Of a DNA stretch of 12,919 nt, positions 1-7,573 are shown one piece after another. The stretch is from Pseudomonadota bacterium (GTDB taxonomy: Bacteria > Pseudomonadota > Gammaproteobacteria > Burkholderiales > Nitrosomonadaceae), in contig JAFEEV010000179.1 of the NCBI GenBank assembly GCA_018240935.1, positions 1 to 12,919 on the forward strand. Reading direction: 5' to 3'. The translations under genes were made by a program, and so were the position numbers. The number at the start of each line of letters is the position of its first letter. Position 1 is the stretch's first letter. A model generated the notes under the pieces. It saw only the letters and a list, made by a program, of their open reading frames with translations. It was not told the DNA's origin and did no database searches.

Positions 1-1
1 T

Positions 2-178
2 GCGCGTTATAAAAAAAGCGCATGCGCCAAAGAACAAGAGCTCTTGCTGCTCAAGCAAATCATTGCTGACCGCGATCAACAAATTTCAGCACTGATGCAT
101 TCCACCAGTTGGCGCATAACGCAACCACTGCGCACCATCAGCACTTTATTAAAAAAAGTATGGCCGGATAATAAATGA
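2..178 (+). CDS. C-terminal end of a glycosyltransferase-type protein with coiled-coil tail (5' partial)
   Basis: An open frame enters from the left edge and ends at TGA 176-178, giving about 58 visible residues. The visible part is a Lys/Glu/Gln/Leu-rich helical, coiled-coil-like stretch. It is followed by the tail HSTSWRITQPLRTI and a basic end (KKVWPDNK). From memory of the family, a coiled coil plus an STSWRI..PLR tail is common at the C-terminus of bacterial surface-polysaccharide glycosyltransferases and methyltransferases. The gene at 3285-4295 ends in the same way (NSTSYRIGRMITAPYR), which supports the assignment. The catalytic domain lies outside the window, so the enzyme class is inferred. 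The stop overlaps an ATG at 175 (ATGA), suggesting translational coupling to what follows. Confidence 0.7.
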   Translation, partial: ARYKKSACAKEQELLLLKQIIADRDQQISALMHSTSWRITQPLRTISTLLKKVWPDNK

Positions 179-240
179 CGAACACAAAAATACTTTGCAT
201 GCATTCATCGTATTTACGGATAACCATGTCCGTTTGCTAG
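175..240 (+). other. 21-codon ORF bridging two glycosyltransferase genes (possible coupling leader or relic)
   Basis: An ATG at 175 overlaps the upstream stop as ATGA and opens a 21-residue frame (MTNTKILCMHSSYLRITMSV plus Cys). It ends with TAG at 238-240, directly abutting and in frame with the ATG at 241. It could be a translated coupling leader passing ribosomes to the next gene, the remnant of a longer N-terminus cut by a stop codon, or plain spacer. The next protein already has a complete GT2 start without it. No Shine-Dalgarno is obvious for either ATG. The 62 bp contain nothing else that I recognise apart from the 8-bp palindrome TGCATGCA at 196-203. Confidence 0.3.
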
Positions 241-1302
241 ATGAACAACGAAAAAGAAATGGAATCACCTGATTTGCTGGCAACCGTCGGTATCATCACG
301 CGCACCAAAGACCGGCCTGTGCTTTTAAAACGCGCGTTCGAGAGTGTTGTCAATCAAAGCTACGACGATTGGCATCTGGTCATCGTCAACGACGGCGGCG
401 ACCCGGCTGCGGTCGACCGGCTTGTTAATCACTATGCGCCGCAATTGCGCGACCGGATTACCGTGATCCACAACCCCGCGTCTCTTGGCATGGAAGCAGC
501 CAGCAACAAAGGGATACGATCGGTCAAAACCCGCTATCTGGCGATTCACGATGATGACGATAGCTGGGCGCCGGAATTTCTGACCATCGCCGTTGCCGAG
601 ATTGAGCATATCCGCGGTAAATTCCCGCAAGTTGCCGGCGTCATCACGCTCGCCAATACGATCTATGAACGGGTGGCAGGTAACCTGGTTACGATCGACC
701 GGACGGAACCCTACTGGACATCGGATAAACGAGGATTTGTAATGTTAAACGAGGTACTGGGCGAGAATCAGTTTGCCCCGATACAATTTCTCTTCAGCTA
801 CGATGCAGCCGAATCTATCGGATTTTTTCGCGCCGATCTCCCCGTGCTCGGCGACTGGGATTTCAATATCCGATTTATGAGCCGGTATGACATCTTCATC
901 ATCCCGCAATTTCTGGCGTTTTATCACCACCGCATCACCGATCAGAGCGGCTACGGCAATTCGATACACGCCGGCCGCAGCCAGCATGAACTGTATGCCA
1001 AGATGCTCAAAAACGAGTGGTTGAGAAAAGATCTCCAAAACCAGCAATTCGGCGTTGGCACACTGATCGCCATGCAACAAACCGCACGCAGCGCGGCGCA
1101 AACGACACAACCGCAACCCCAGCCAATTGCGAGCAGCAATTTTGTACGGCTGAGGCGCATCGGTAAATTGGTCATGCTGTGGATGTCATCAGACCAAAAA
1201 CTCAGTATCCTTAAAAAGTTTTGCCGGGTTTTACTGTCCGAAGGAGCGGGCAGCGCGCTGCGTCAAATCAAGACTTGGTATATTAGCCGCGGTGGACGTT
1301 GA
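241..1302 (+). CDS. Family 2 glycosyltransferase (GT-A fold)
   Basis: Predicted cytoplasmic inverting glycosyltransferase that moves a sugar from a nucleotide donor to a growing surface glycan. The opening strand is TVGIITRTKDRP (residues 15-26). The nucleotide-binding NDGGD is at 50-54. An acidic HDDDD (103-107) stands in the DXD metal-binding place, and GDWDF (204-208) fits the acidic catalytic-base region. The last ~70 residues after a Gln/Pro/Thr linker are basic and of unknown role. The start is fixed on its 5' side by TAG at 238-240. ATG 259 (M7) is an alternative and would lose nothing of the GT2 core. No clear ribosome site is visible, so expression probably depends on coupling. It ends 26 bp before the preferred start of the following HAD gene. 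Donor and acceptor sugars cannot be read from sequence. Confidence 0.88.
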   Translation: MNNEKEMESPDLLATVGIITRTKDRPVLLKRAFESVVNQSYDDWHLVIVNDGGDPAAVDRLVNHYAPQLRDRITVIHNPASLGMEAASNKGIRSVKTRYLAIHDDDDSWAPEFLTIAVAEIEHIRGKFPQVAGVITLANTIYERVAGNLVTIDRTEPYWTSDKRGFVMLNEVLGENQFAPIQFLFSYDAAESIGFFRADLPVLGDWDFNIRFMSRYDIFIIPQFLAFYHHRITDQSGYGNSIHAGRSQHELYAKMLKNEWLRKDLQNQQFGVGTLIAMQQTARSAAQTTQPQPQPIASSNFVRLRRIGKLVMLWMSSDQKLSILKKFCRVLLSEGAGSALRQIKTWYISRGGR

Positions 1303-1313
1303 TCGTGTTTTCC

Positions 1314-1318
1314 AAGGA
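1314..1318 (+). promoter_or_regulatory. Shine-Dalgarno AAGGA deciding the start of the first HAD gene
   Basis: AAGGA lies 10 nt before the ATG at 1329. This is one of the few recognisable ribosome sites in the window. It favours ATG 1329 over the in-frame TTG at 1299 (which overlaps the previous stop) and the GTG at 1305. Confidence 0.55.
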
Positions 1319-1328
1319 TCGCTCGCTC

Positions 1329-3281
1329 ATGAATGACGATGAATTGCTCAAGCACTACACAGCCCGGCTGTCTCAGTTCAAGATTGTCTCGTTCGATATT
1401 TTCGACACGCTGATTCATCGCGCCGTGCACCGCCCGGCGGATGTATTCGACACCATCGCCGCCGGACTGCAACACAGCGATTTCGGTTTGATGAATCCGG
1501 AAATAGCCGCCAGCTTCGCTCATCAGCGCATTGCCGCCGAAACGGAAGCGCGCGCGCGGCTAATGGCTTCGCATCGCACTCCGGAAGTCGGATTGACGGA
1601 AATCTACGATGTCCTAGCGGAGCTTCTCAGCTTAGCGCACCCGCAGCGCGAGTATTTGATGCAACGGGAACTAGAATTGGAACAACGACTCTGCCACCCC
1701 AACCCCATCATGCAAGCGCTTTTTCCGGTTGCCGGGCAAGCCGGACGGCAAGTGGTTTTGTGTTCCGATATGTACCTCCCTCCTTGGTTTATTGAAAAAC
1801 TCCTGCTGAGCTGCGGTTACAATCAACCTTACACCCTGCTGGTTTCCGGAGAACAGCGCAAAAGCAAGCATGAAGGCACGATGTATCATGAAGTGCTCAA
1901 ACGCTTTGCGGTGCAACCGCACGAAGTCATTCACTTCGGCGACAATGCGCATGCGGATGTCAAAATCGCTGCAAAAACCGGCATCAAACCCGAATTATTC
2001 GACTACCTGCATCGGCGCGCCGAGCCCCGGCTTCGCATACCGCCGGACAAGCCCGCGCAGGATGGACATGTCTGGTCTCTGATGGCAGGCTCGATCCGGC
2101 GGCGGTTGATGGAAAAGGAGTACGATTTCTGGAGCGATATCGGATTGCAAGTGTTCGGGCCGATGATCCTGGGCAAGATTCTTTGGATGACGCAACTGGC
2201 GCGCAGAAACCGCATCGAACGCATGCTGTTTTTCGCGCGCGATGCCTATTTGCTGCATGAAATTTTTAAACGCTACCCCGAGTTGCTGGGCTCCAACATC
2301 GAATTGCAATACTGTTATTTTTCCCGCGCGGCATTGCTGCTGCCAAGTTTTGTCGACCTGCCGATCGAACGCGTATGGCATCTGTTCAGCGGCCGGGCAA
2401 CGCGCACGGTCGGCTACCATCTCAATAAACTGGGTATCGATCCTAATTTACATGCGGAACAGATTAAACGCGCAGGCTATCGCTCAGCCGAAGAAATGGT
2501 GCCGAACGGCGATAGCCGCATGTTCGGTTTGCTGAATTCGCTGTGGCACAATATCCTGCTTGAAGCCAAGCGGAAACGCGCGCTGCCGCAGCGCTATGCC
2601 GCCGGACTGGCGCAAGGCGCCACTCGCCTGGGAATCGTCGACATCGGCTGGACCGGCAATATGCAAGGCGGTTTTTCCCGGCTGTTGCAACTGACGCGCA
2701 CCGACTTTCAGATCGACGGCTTTTATCTGGGCACGTTCGACTTATTGATTCAGAATCATCTGCCGCGCAATACCTTTCACGGCTATCTTGTCAATGAAGG
2801 CCATCCGCGTGAGCGATGCGACAGTCTGGTCAACGGCGGCGTGGAATTGCTGGAATTCGCTCTGATGGCGCCGCACGGCACCACGCTCGGTTACCGCGAA
2901 CAACATGGCCGCATCGTCCCGCTGCTGGAGGAAAACAAAGAAGATCAAACCATCCAGCTGTTGTCGCAACGTGTGCAGGCGGGGGCCGCCGATTTTATCG
3001 ACGCGGTGTTACCGCATATTCTGGCAATGGGCATCGACGGCTTCGTCTCGCAACGCTGGGCCGATCCGTTCTTCCGGCTCGTCAATCATCCATCCCGGGA
3101 AGAAGCCGCCATGCTGGGTGAATTGACGCATTCCGACACCGCTTCCGATACCAGCAAACGCCTGTTTATCGCGGAAAAACTGCCGGACCATGTCATCCGC
3201 AAGCGCGGCAGGGAGTACCATGAGGCGCGGCAACGCGCCTATTGGAAAAAAGCATTCGACCTGCGTAACACACCGATCTGA
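1329..3281 (+). CDS. Two-domain HAD-superfamily protein, catalytic residues intact
   Basis: A 650-residue protein with an N-terminal haloacid-dehalogenase-like domain and a large C-terminal domain. All four HAD motifs are present: DIFDT (D23, D26), CSDMY (S146), the Lys pair K178/K180 before HEG, and GDNAHAD (D205, D210). It therefore looks able to form an aspartyl-phosphate, as phosphatases or phosphomutases do. The C-terminal domain carries FFARDAYL (301-308), a nearby FSRA segment and DIGWTGNMQ (438-446), which are shared with the protein at 4283-6370. It resembles, from memory, the COG5610 'predicted HAD hydrolase' group found in polysaccharide loci; the substrate is unknown. Start chosen at ATG 1329 with AAGGA upstream. 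A longer version from TTG 1299 would overlap the upstream stop by 4 bp. It sits between two GT2 genes, 3 bp before the next. Confidence 0.85.
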   Translation: MNDDELLKHYTARLSQFKIVSFDIFDTLIHRAVHRPADVFDTIAAGLQHSDFGLMNPEIAASFAHQRIAAETEARARLMASHRTPEVGLTEIYDVLAELLSLAHPQREYLMQRELELEQRLCHPNPIMQALFPVAGQAGRQVVLCSDMYLPPWFIEKLLLSCGYNQPYTLLVSGEQRKSKHEGTMYHEVLKRFAVQPHEVIHFGDNAHADVKIAAKTGIKPELFDYLHRRAEPRLRIPPDKPAQDGHVWSLMAGSIRRRLMEKEYDFWSDIGLQVFGPMILGKILWMTQLARRNRIERMLFFARDAYLLHEIFKRYPELLGSNIELQYCYFSRAALLLPSFVDLPIERVWHLFSGRATRTVGYHLNKLGIDPNLHAEQIKRAGYRSAEEMVPNGDSRMFGLLNSLWHNILLEAKRKRALPQRYAAGLAQGATRLGIVDIGWTGNMQGGFSRLLQLTRTDFQIDGFYLGTFDLLIQNHLPRNTFHGYLVNEGHPRERCDSLVNGGVELLEFALMAPHGTTLGYREQHGRIVPLLEENKEDQTIQLLSQRVQAGAADFIDAVLPHILAMGIDGFVSQRWADPFFRLVNHPSREEAAMLGELTHSDTASDTSKRLFIAEKLPDHVIRKRGREYHEARQRAYWKKAFDLRNTPI

Positions 3282-3284
3282 ACG

Positions 3285-4295
3285 ATGAATACTTCCGGCG
3301 AAAAACCGCAAATCAGCGTGGTCATGCCCGCTTATAATCACGCAGCTTACGTGGCCGAGGCAATCCAAAGCGTGCTCTCGCAAACGCTGCAAGACCTTGA
3401 GTTGATTATCGTCAACGACGGTTCGACCGACGAAACCGAGAAAGTCATTCTGGGATTTGACGACACGCGCATCCGCTATTTTCATCAGACCAACCGCGGC
3501 GCGCACCATGCGCTTAACCGCGCCATTGCATTGGCGCGCGGGGAATACATTGCCATCATCAATTCCGACGACGTTTACCTCGGTAACCGCCTGGAAATCA
3601 TGCTGGATGCCTTGCAACGCAACAACCTGGATTTTGTAATTTCGGATATCAATCTCATCGACGAACATTCCGCGATCGTGCGCGACCCTTCGCACTGGTG
3701 GCTGACATGGCACGAGGATTTAAAACAAAAATTTCAGCAGACTCCGTCACCGGCCGCGGCTTTGCTCGCCGGTAATTACGCGATTTCCTCATCCAATTTT
3801 TTCTTCCGCGCCCGCCTGGCGGAAGAAATCGGCGGCTTCCGCCCGTTTCGCTATATTCTCGATTATGACTATGTATTCCGCGCCGCACTGCTCAACCCAG
3901 CGGCTTTTTCTTTCCTGCTACAGCACAAGCTGTTGAATTACCGCCTGCACTCACGCAATACCATTATGGAAAACCGCCTCCTTGCGAATATCGAAACCCG
4001 TTATTTTCTGAAGAAAGCGATCGGCAAACATTTTGGTCATGAACTGAATATTCCCGTCGCTTACCTGAGCAAGGTCGACAACTATATTAAAAAAATCCAA
4101 GGCGCTCACTATGCGGAGCAAATCAATTCATTACAGCAGCAATACCACCAGCTCAACCAACACCACCATCAACTGCGCGATCGCAATTTTCAATTGACGC
4201 AGGAATTGGCGCTGTACCAAAACTCCACCAGCTACCGGATCGGCAGAATGATTACAGCGCCGTATCGCTGGATAACGTCGAAATGGCCGAGATGA
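3285..4295 (+). CDS. Family 2 glycosyltransferase with coiled-coil C-terminal tail
   Basis: Classic GT2 enzyme of 336 residues. The first strand is ISVVMPAYNH (10-19), the nucleotide-binding NDGSTD is at 44-49 and the DXD-type metal site is NSDD at 93-96. A later DYDYVFRAAL segment supplies the acidic base region. After the catalytic domain comes a Gln/His/Leu-rich coiled coil (about residues 270-312), then NSTSYRIGRMITAPYR from residue 313. The same tail occurs on the truncated protein at the left edge. The tail may anchor the enzyme to partner transferases or to the membrane; this is inference. ATG 3285 is 3 bp after the previous stop with no clear Shine-Dalgarno, so translation is probably coupled. 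Its 3' end overlaps the next gene by 13 bp. Substrate unknown. Confidence 0.92.
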   Translation: MNTSGEKPQISVVMPAYNHAAYVAEAIQSVLSQTLQDLELIIVNDGSTDETEKVILGFDDTRIRYFHQTNRGAHHALNRAIALARGEYIAIINSDDVYLGNRLEIMLDALQRNNLDFVISDINLIDEHSAIVRDPSHWWLTWHEDLKQKFQQTPSPAAALLAGNYAISSSNFFFRARLAEEIGGFRPFRYILDYDYVFRAALLNPAAFSFLLQHKLLNYRLHSRNTIMENRLLANIETRYFLKKAIGKHFGHELNIPVAYLSKVDNYIKKIQGAHYAEQINSLQQQYHQLNQHHHQLRDRNFQLTQELALYQNSTSYRIGRMITAPYRWITSKWPR

Positions 4296-6370
4296 CGTCC
4301 CGGCAGTACCCGATTATCGAAAGCGCCGCCGATTTACGTGCACAACTGGAACACCACAACGCGCCAGCAAAAGTTATCGCTTTCGACATTTTCGGCACCG
4401 TGCTGGAAAGCGATGCCGATACGCCCGGAGCGTGCAAGAGAATCTTAGCCGGACGAATCGTCCGCACATTATCGGAAAGCTTCGGAATCGGCAGCACCAT
4501 CGAGCATGTTCTCGAATCGTTGCAACAAATAGAAAATAATCCGCAACTCCGGCAGCCGGATAGCACGGTTAGGGATCACGAGATTGCTCAAGCATTGGCA
4601 ATCCGGCTGACAAACGGCGATAGCGCACGCGCGCCTTCTTTGGCCGCAAGAATTATCGAACACGCGCGCGCGGCCGAGGCCAAGGCACTATTCATAAAAC
4701 CCGGTATGGCCGCTCTATTGGAATGGCTTCAGCAGCACAATAAGCGCATCGTCGCGATATCCGGTAAGCCGCTCGATCCGGCGCGCTTACACGATCTCTT
4801 CCGGCAAAACGGTTTTACCGTTCATTTTGACTCCCTGTACGTTTTTCCGGAATCCGGTACGGCCGGACAGCGCCAATCATTCTTTGCGCGCTTGTTGCGG
4901 GAAGAAGGCCTGCAACCGCGCGAGTTATTGCATATCGCCGATTATCGCCAGTCCGCCCGCCACCCGCCGGCAGCAATGGGCATAGTTGCCATCCGGCTTG
5001 AAGATACGGAAAGTATCCGCCGCCGCCATACGCTGCGCGTGTATCGTTATCTTGCGCAGAAAAATCCCTATTGGCGCGGGCGGCATTTGCTTCAATTGAT
5101 CCGCCCTGGCGAAGCGCAAGGATTTCACTTCAACTACGGTTACGAAATTTTGGGCCCCATTTATGCCGCTTACATTTTGGGCGTCATCGAGGAAGTCAAA
5201 AAGGACAAAATCCGGCAAGTCTTTTTCCTGGCCAGAGAAGGCGAATTGTTCATAAAGCTGTTCGAATTGCTCCGCCCCGATTTCTTTGAACCGGAGCAGA
5301 TGCCCGCTGCGCATTATCTGTACGTATCCCGCCGCTCGACCGCCGCTGCCGCTGCTTATCACGGATTGCGCCATGAAATGGCGATTACGCCTTTGTTTAA
5401 CCCCAAACAGCAAGGCTTGCTGTCGATTTGCCAGGCTTTCGGCCTGCCGCCGGAAGCGCTGAGCGCAGTGTTCCGGAAACATGATTATCACACCATCGAG
5501 CACCCCATTGCTGACTGGGAATCCGATCAATTCCATGGCTTGCTGAACGATCCCGAGTTTCAGCATATCGTGCAGCGCTGCACCGCAGAAAATTGGCATT
5601 TGCTGCACCGCTATCTGCAACAGGAACATTTCTTCTCGGATGATAAAATTGCGATCGCCGATATCGGCTGGAACGGTACCACGCAGAAATTTCTGCAAGA
5701 GGCGTTCGGGCAAGAAAAAAATTATCCTCATGTGCTGGGACTCTACTTCGGATTCATTGGCGGCAGGCAATACCGTTTTGATCCGCAGAAAAATACCTTG
5801 CGCGGAATTCTTTGCGACGAACGGCACAAGGCAAGGCCGGGCAATATCTTCAGCCGGTTCGAGGAAATCTTCGAGGAAGGCGCGCGCGCGCTTCATCCTA
5901 CGACCATCGGTTACCGCATTGCCGAAGACAGCGGCCGGATCGTCCCGGTTTTTAAACCGCAAAGCGATCACGATCGTCAGGCGGAATTATCGGTTAACGC
6001 GCATATCGCCGGTTTTCACGCCGGGGTTCTCGCTTTCGCCGCTGAATTTGCCCGTGTCATTGCTTTAACCGGCTATAGTCTGAACGATATCAAGCCTTTT
6101 ATATTGACACTTGCAGAACGGGCGGTGGCGTTTCCGGCGCCTGGCGAGAGCCGCCAATTGCTGCAACTGGAGCATGCGGAGGATTTCGGCTCGGCACACG
6201 TCATGAATTTTCACCAGGAAAAACTCGATACTGCGGGCGCTTTGTCAAGGCCCTGGAATCTGCTGAACACATTAAAAACGGCAAACTGGAAATACGGCGC
6301 TGCCGCCACCTCGGGCATACCCGGTTTGAATGCGGCCATCCGGCTCTACGATTTAGTGAAATCAAAATAA
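4283..6370 (+). CDS. Two-domain HAD-like protein with degenerate catalytic motifs (probable pseudoenzyme)
   Basis: A 695-residue paralogue of the protein at 1329-3281, colinear throughout. Motif I is DIFGT (D35, but G38 replaces the second Asp). Motif II keeps Ser (S160 in AISGK). The motif III Lys position is G195, and motif IV GDN....D has become ADY....A (D220 kept, A225). Motif-to-motif spacing matches the paralogue within a few residues. The C-terminal domain is well preserved: YGYEILGP, FFLAREGEL (314-322), YVSRRST and DIGWNGTTQ (460-468). Phosphatase chemistry looks lost while the C-terminal domain is retained, so that domain may carry the main activity here. A caution is that DxxGT also occurs in haloacid dehalogenases. 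ATG 4292, which forms ATGA with the upstream stop, is an equally plausible start. The stop overlaps the next ATG by 1 bp. Confidence 0.83.
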   Translation: MAEMTSRQYPIIESAADLRAQLEHHNAPAKVIAFDIFGTVLESDADTPGACKRILAGRIVRTLSESFGIGSTIEHVLESLQQIENNPQLRQPDSTVRDHEIAQALAIRLTNGDSARAPSLAARIIEHARAAEAKALFIKPGMAALLEWLQQHNKRIVAISGKPLDPARLHDLFRQNGFTVHFDSLYVFPESGTAGQRQSFFARLLREEGLQPRELLHIADYRQSARHPPAAMGIVAIRLEDTESIRRRHTLRVYRYLAQKNPYWRGRHLLQLIRPGEAQGFHFNYGYEILGPIYAAYILGVIEEVKKDKIRQVFFLAREGELFIKLFELLRPDFFEPEQMPAAHYLYVSRRSTAAAAAYHGLRHEMAITPLFNPKQQGLLSICQAFGLPPEALSAVFRKHDYHTIEHPIADWESDQFHGLLNDPEFQHIVQRCTAENWHLLHRYLQQEHFFSDDKIAIADIGWNGTTQKFLQEAFGQEKNYPHVLGLYFGFIGGRQYRFDPQKNTLRGILCDERHKARPGNIFSRFEEIFEEGARALHPTTIGYRIAEDSGRIVPVFKPQSDHDRQAELSVNAHIAGFHAGVLAFAAEFARVIALTGYSLNDIKPFILTLAERAVAFPAPGESRQLLQLEHAEDFGSAHVMNFHQEKLDTAGALSRPWNLLNTLKTANWKYGAAATSGIPGLNAAIRLYDLVKSK

Positions 6371-6612
6371 TGAAAAAACTATTCTTTAATCACAATCTGG
6401 ATCTTAACGCCTGCTCCGCCGGCCATCTGTTTAAGATATTGCTGATCCGCAAGATCGCGCAACTGATTTCCCGCAATAAACAGGAAGATCGCACGAAAAC
6501 CGCGCGGCCCGGCGATTTCGTGCTGATTTTTTTGATTCATCGCTGTTTTCCCGTTTTGCTGGCCATCGATCGCCTGCGTGTACGGTTCGCTCAGCGCTTC
6601 AACCGCCCGTGA
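6370..6612 (+). CDS. Small hypothetical protein, 80 residues
   Basis: I do not recognise this ORF. It starts in a TAATG overlap with the HAD-like gene, so it could be translated by coupling. Its codon choice (many CGC, CTG, GCC, ATC) resembles that of the neighbours, which argues for real coding. The product is basic, with one hydrophobic stretch (FVLIFLIHRCFPVLLAI, near residues 50-66) that could be a weak membrane helix or an interface. There is no clear signal peptide or enzyme motif. Without it, a gap of about 280 bp would separate the flanking genes, unusual in this packed operon. It could also be a relic of a longer gene. Its 3' end overlaps the GTG-started version of the next gene but not the TTG-started version. 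Confidence 0.45.
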   Translation: MKKLFFNHNLDLNACSAGHLFKILLIRKIAQLISRNKQEDRTKTARPGDFVLIFLIHRCFPVLLAIDRLRVRFAQRFNRP

Positions 6613-6646
6613 TAAAATTTTCCGCAGCCATCTTGGAATAACGGTT

Positions 6647-7570
6647 TTGAATCCACTGTGTGACGATATCGTACCCGTCGTTGTTACTTATAACCCGGAT
6701 GAAACGACGCTTATCGCAAGCCTCAACGCACTGCTGTCGCAAACCGGAACGGTCGTGCTGGTCGACAACGGTTCCGCTGCGGAAGTCGGGACCATGTTGC
6801 AAAAACTGCCCCCGGAAAGATCCGGCGCGCTTAAATTTCTGGCGCTCGAACATAATTGCGGATTGGGTGAAGCGCTTAATATAGGGATTGCACAGGCGCG
6901 TAAAATGCCTGCCGCGTTTGTACTGTTGATGGATCAGGACAGTATCCCGGAACCCGGCATGCTGTATGCATTGCGCAGCGCTCATATCGAGCTGCGCCAG
7001 CAAGGCATCCCGGTCGGTGCGGTCGGCGCTTGCTATCGAAGCGATACAACCAACGAGCTTTCCCATTTCACCCGGGTAACCCGGTTCGGCCTAGCCAAAT
7101 CCGGTTGTGATCCGAAGATCGGCTATGTGCGCACCGATTTTCTCATTTCTTCAGGCTCGTTAATTTCGATAGCCGCATTGGATCGGATTGGCGAAATGGA
7201 TAAGGATTTGTTTATCGATCATATTGACACGGAATGGTGCTTTCGCGCGCAATCCAAAGGATTTAAACTATACGGCGTGTGCACGGCCGTCATGCGCCAT
7301 TCCTTGGGAGAGCGGCGCATCCGCGTGTGGTGGGGACGCTGGCGGACAATCGCATTCCATCAACCCTTCCGTTATTATTATATGTTTAGAAATAGCGTAC
7401 TGTTATGGCAGCGGCCTTATATGTCCGCTGCGTGGAAGCGGGCCGACACATTGAGAATCCTGTCGCTGCTATTCTTTTTCACGCTATTTTCAGCCAATCG
7501 GATCGCCAATTTGCGTATGATGCTGCAAGGCCTGAAGGACGGTTTCAACCGGCGCGCGGGAAAACTATAA
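6647..7570 (+). CDS. GT2 rhamnosyltransferase-like glycosyltransferase (RfbF type)
   Basis: GT2 enzyme of 307 residues that resembles the RfbF-type rhamnosyltransferases of O-antigen and exopolysaccharide loci. It has PVVVTYNPDE (10-19), VDNGS (39-43), the HNCGLGEALNIGI segment, DQDS (96-99) as the metal-binding DXD, and FIDHIDTEW (189-197) as the acidic base region. The family-typical RYYYMFRN motif is followed by a hydrophobic LLFFFTLF region near the C-terminus, suggesting membrane association. TTG 6647 is preferred because GGA lies 9 nt upstream and the family begins just before VVVTYNP. The open frame reaches back to a GTG at 6578, but the extra 23 residues look unlike GT2 sequence and would overlap the small ORF. 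dTDP-rhamnose as donor is family inference. No rhamnose synthesis genes are in the window. Confidence 0.87.
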   Translation: MNPLCDDIVPVVVTYNPDETTLIASLNALLSQTGTVVLVDNGSAAEVGTMLQKLPPERSGALKFLALEHNCGLGEALNIGIAQARKMPAAFVLLMDQDSIPEPGMLYALRSAHIELRQQGIPVGAVGACYRSDTTNELSHFTRVTRFGLAKSGCDPKIGYVRTDFLISSGSLISIAALDRIGEMDKDLFIDHIDTEWCFRAQSKGFKLYGVCTAVMRHSLGERRIRVWWGRWRTIAFHQPFRYYYMFRNSVLLWQRPYMSAAWKRADTLRILSLLFFFTLFSANRIANLRMMLQGLKDGFNRRAGKL

Positions 7571-7573
7571 CGA

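Noticed and set aside
1546..1560. Alternating GCGCGC tracts (also near 4664 and 5880) as possible Z-DNA or repeats
   Set aside because: They fall in frame within Ala/Arg codons of genes in GC-rich DNA and are not repeated in any ordered way.
4283..4295. The 13-bp overlap between the GT2 and the second HAD gene as a frameshifted fusion
   Set aside because: Both proteins have natural ends (a complete STSYRI tail and a normal lead-in to the HAD motif), and ATGA at 4292-4295 explains the overlap as ordinary coupling.
4925..5971. A 348-residue open frame on the - strand, and another of 234 residues at 3009-3713
   Set aside because: Both lie wholly or largely antisense to well-supported genes, show no recognisable domain and are explained by the codon bias of the sense strand.
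6578..6646. GTG-initiated N-terminal extension of the RfbF-type glycosyltransferase
   Set aside because: The 23 extra residues do not resemble GT2 sequence, overlap the small ORF and have no Shine-Dalgarno. TTG 6647 with GGA upstream fits the family start better, though this is not certain.
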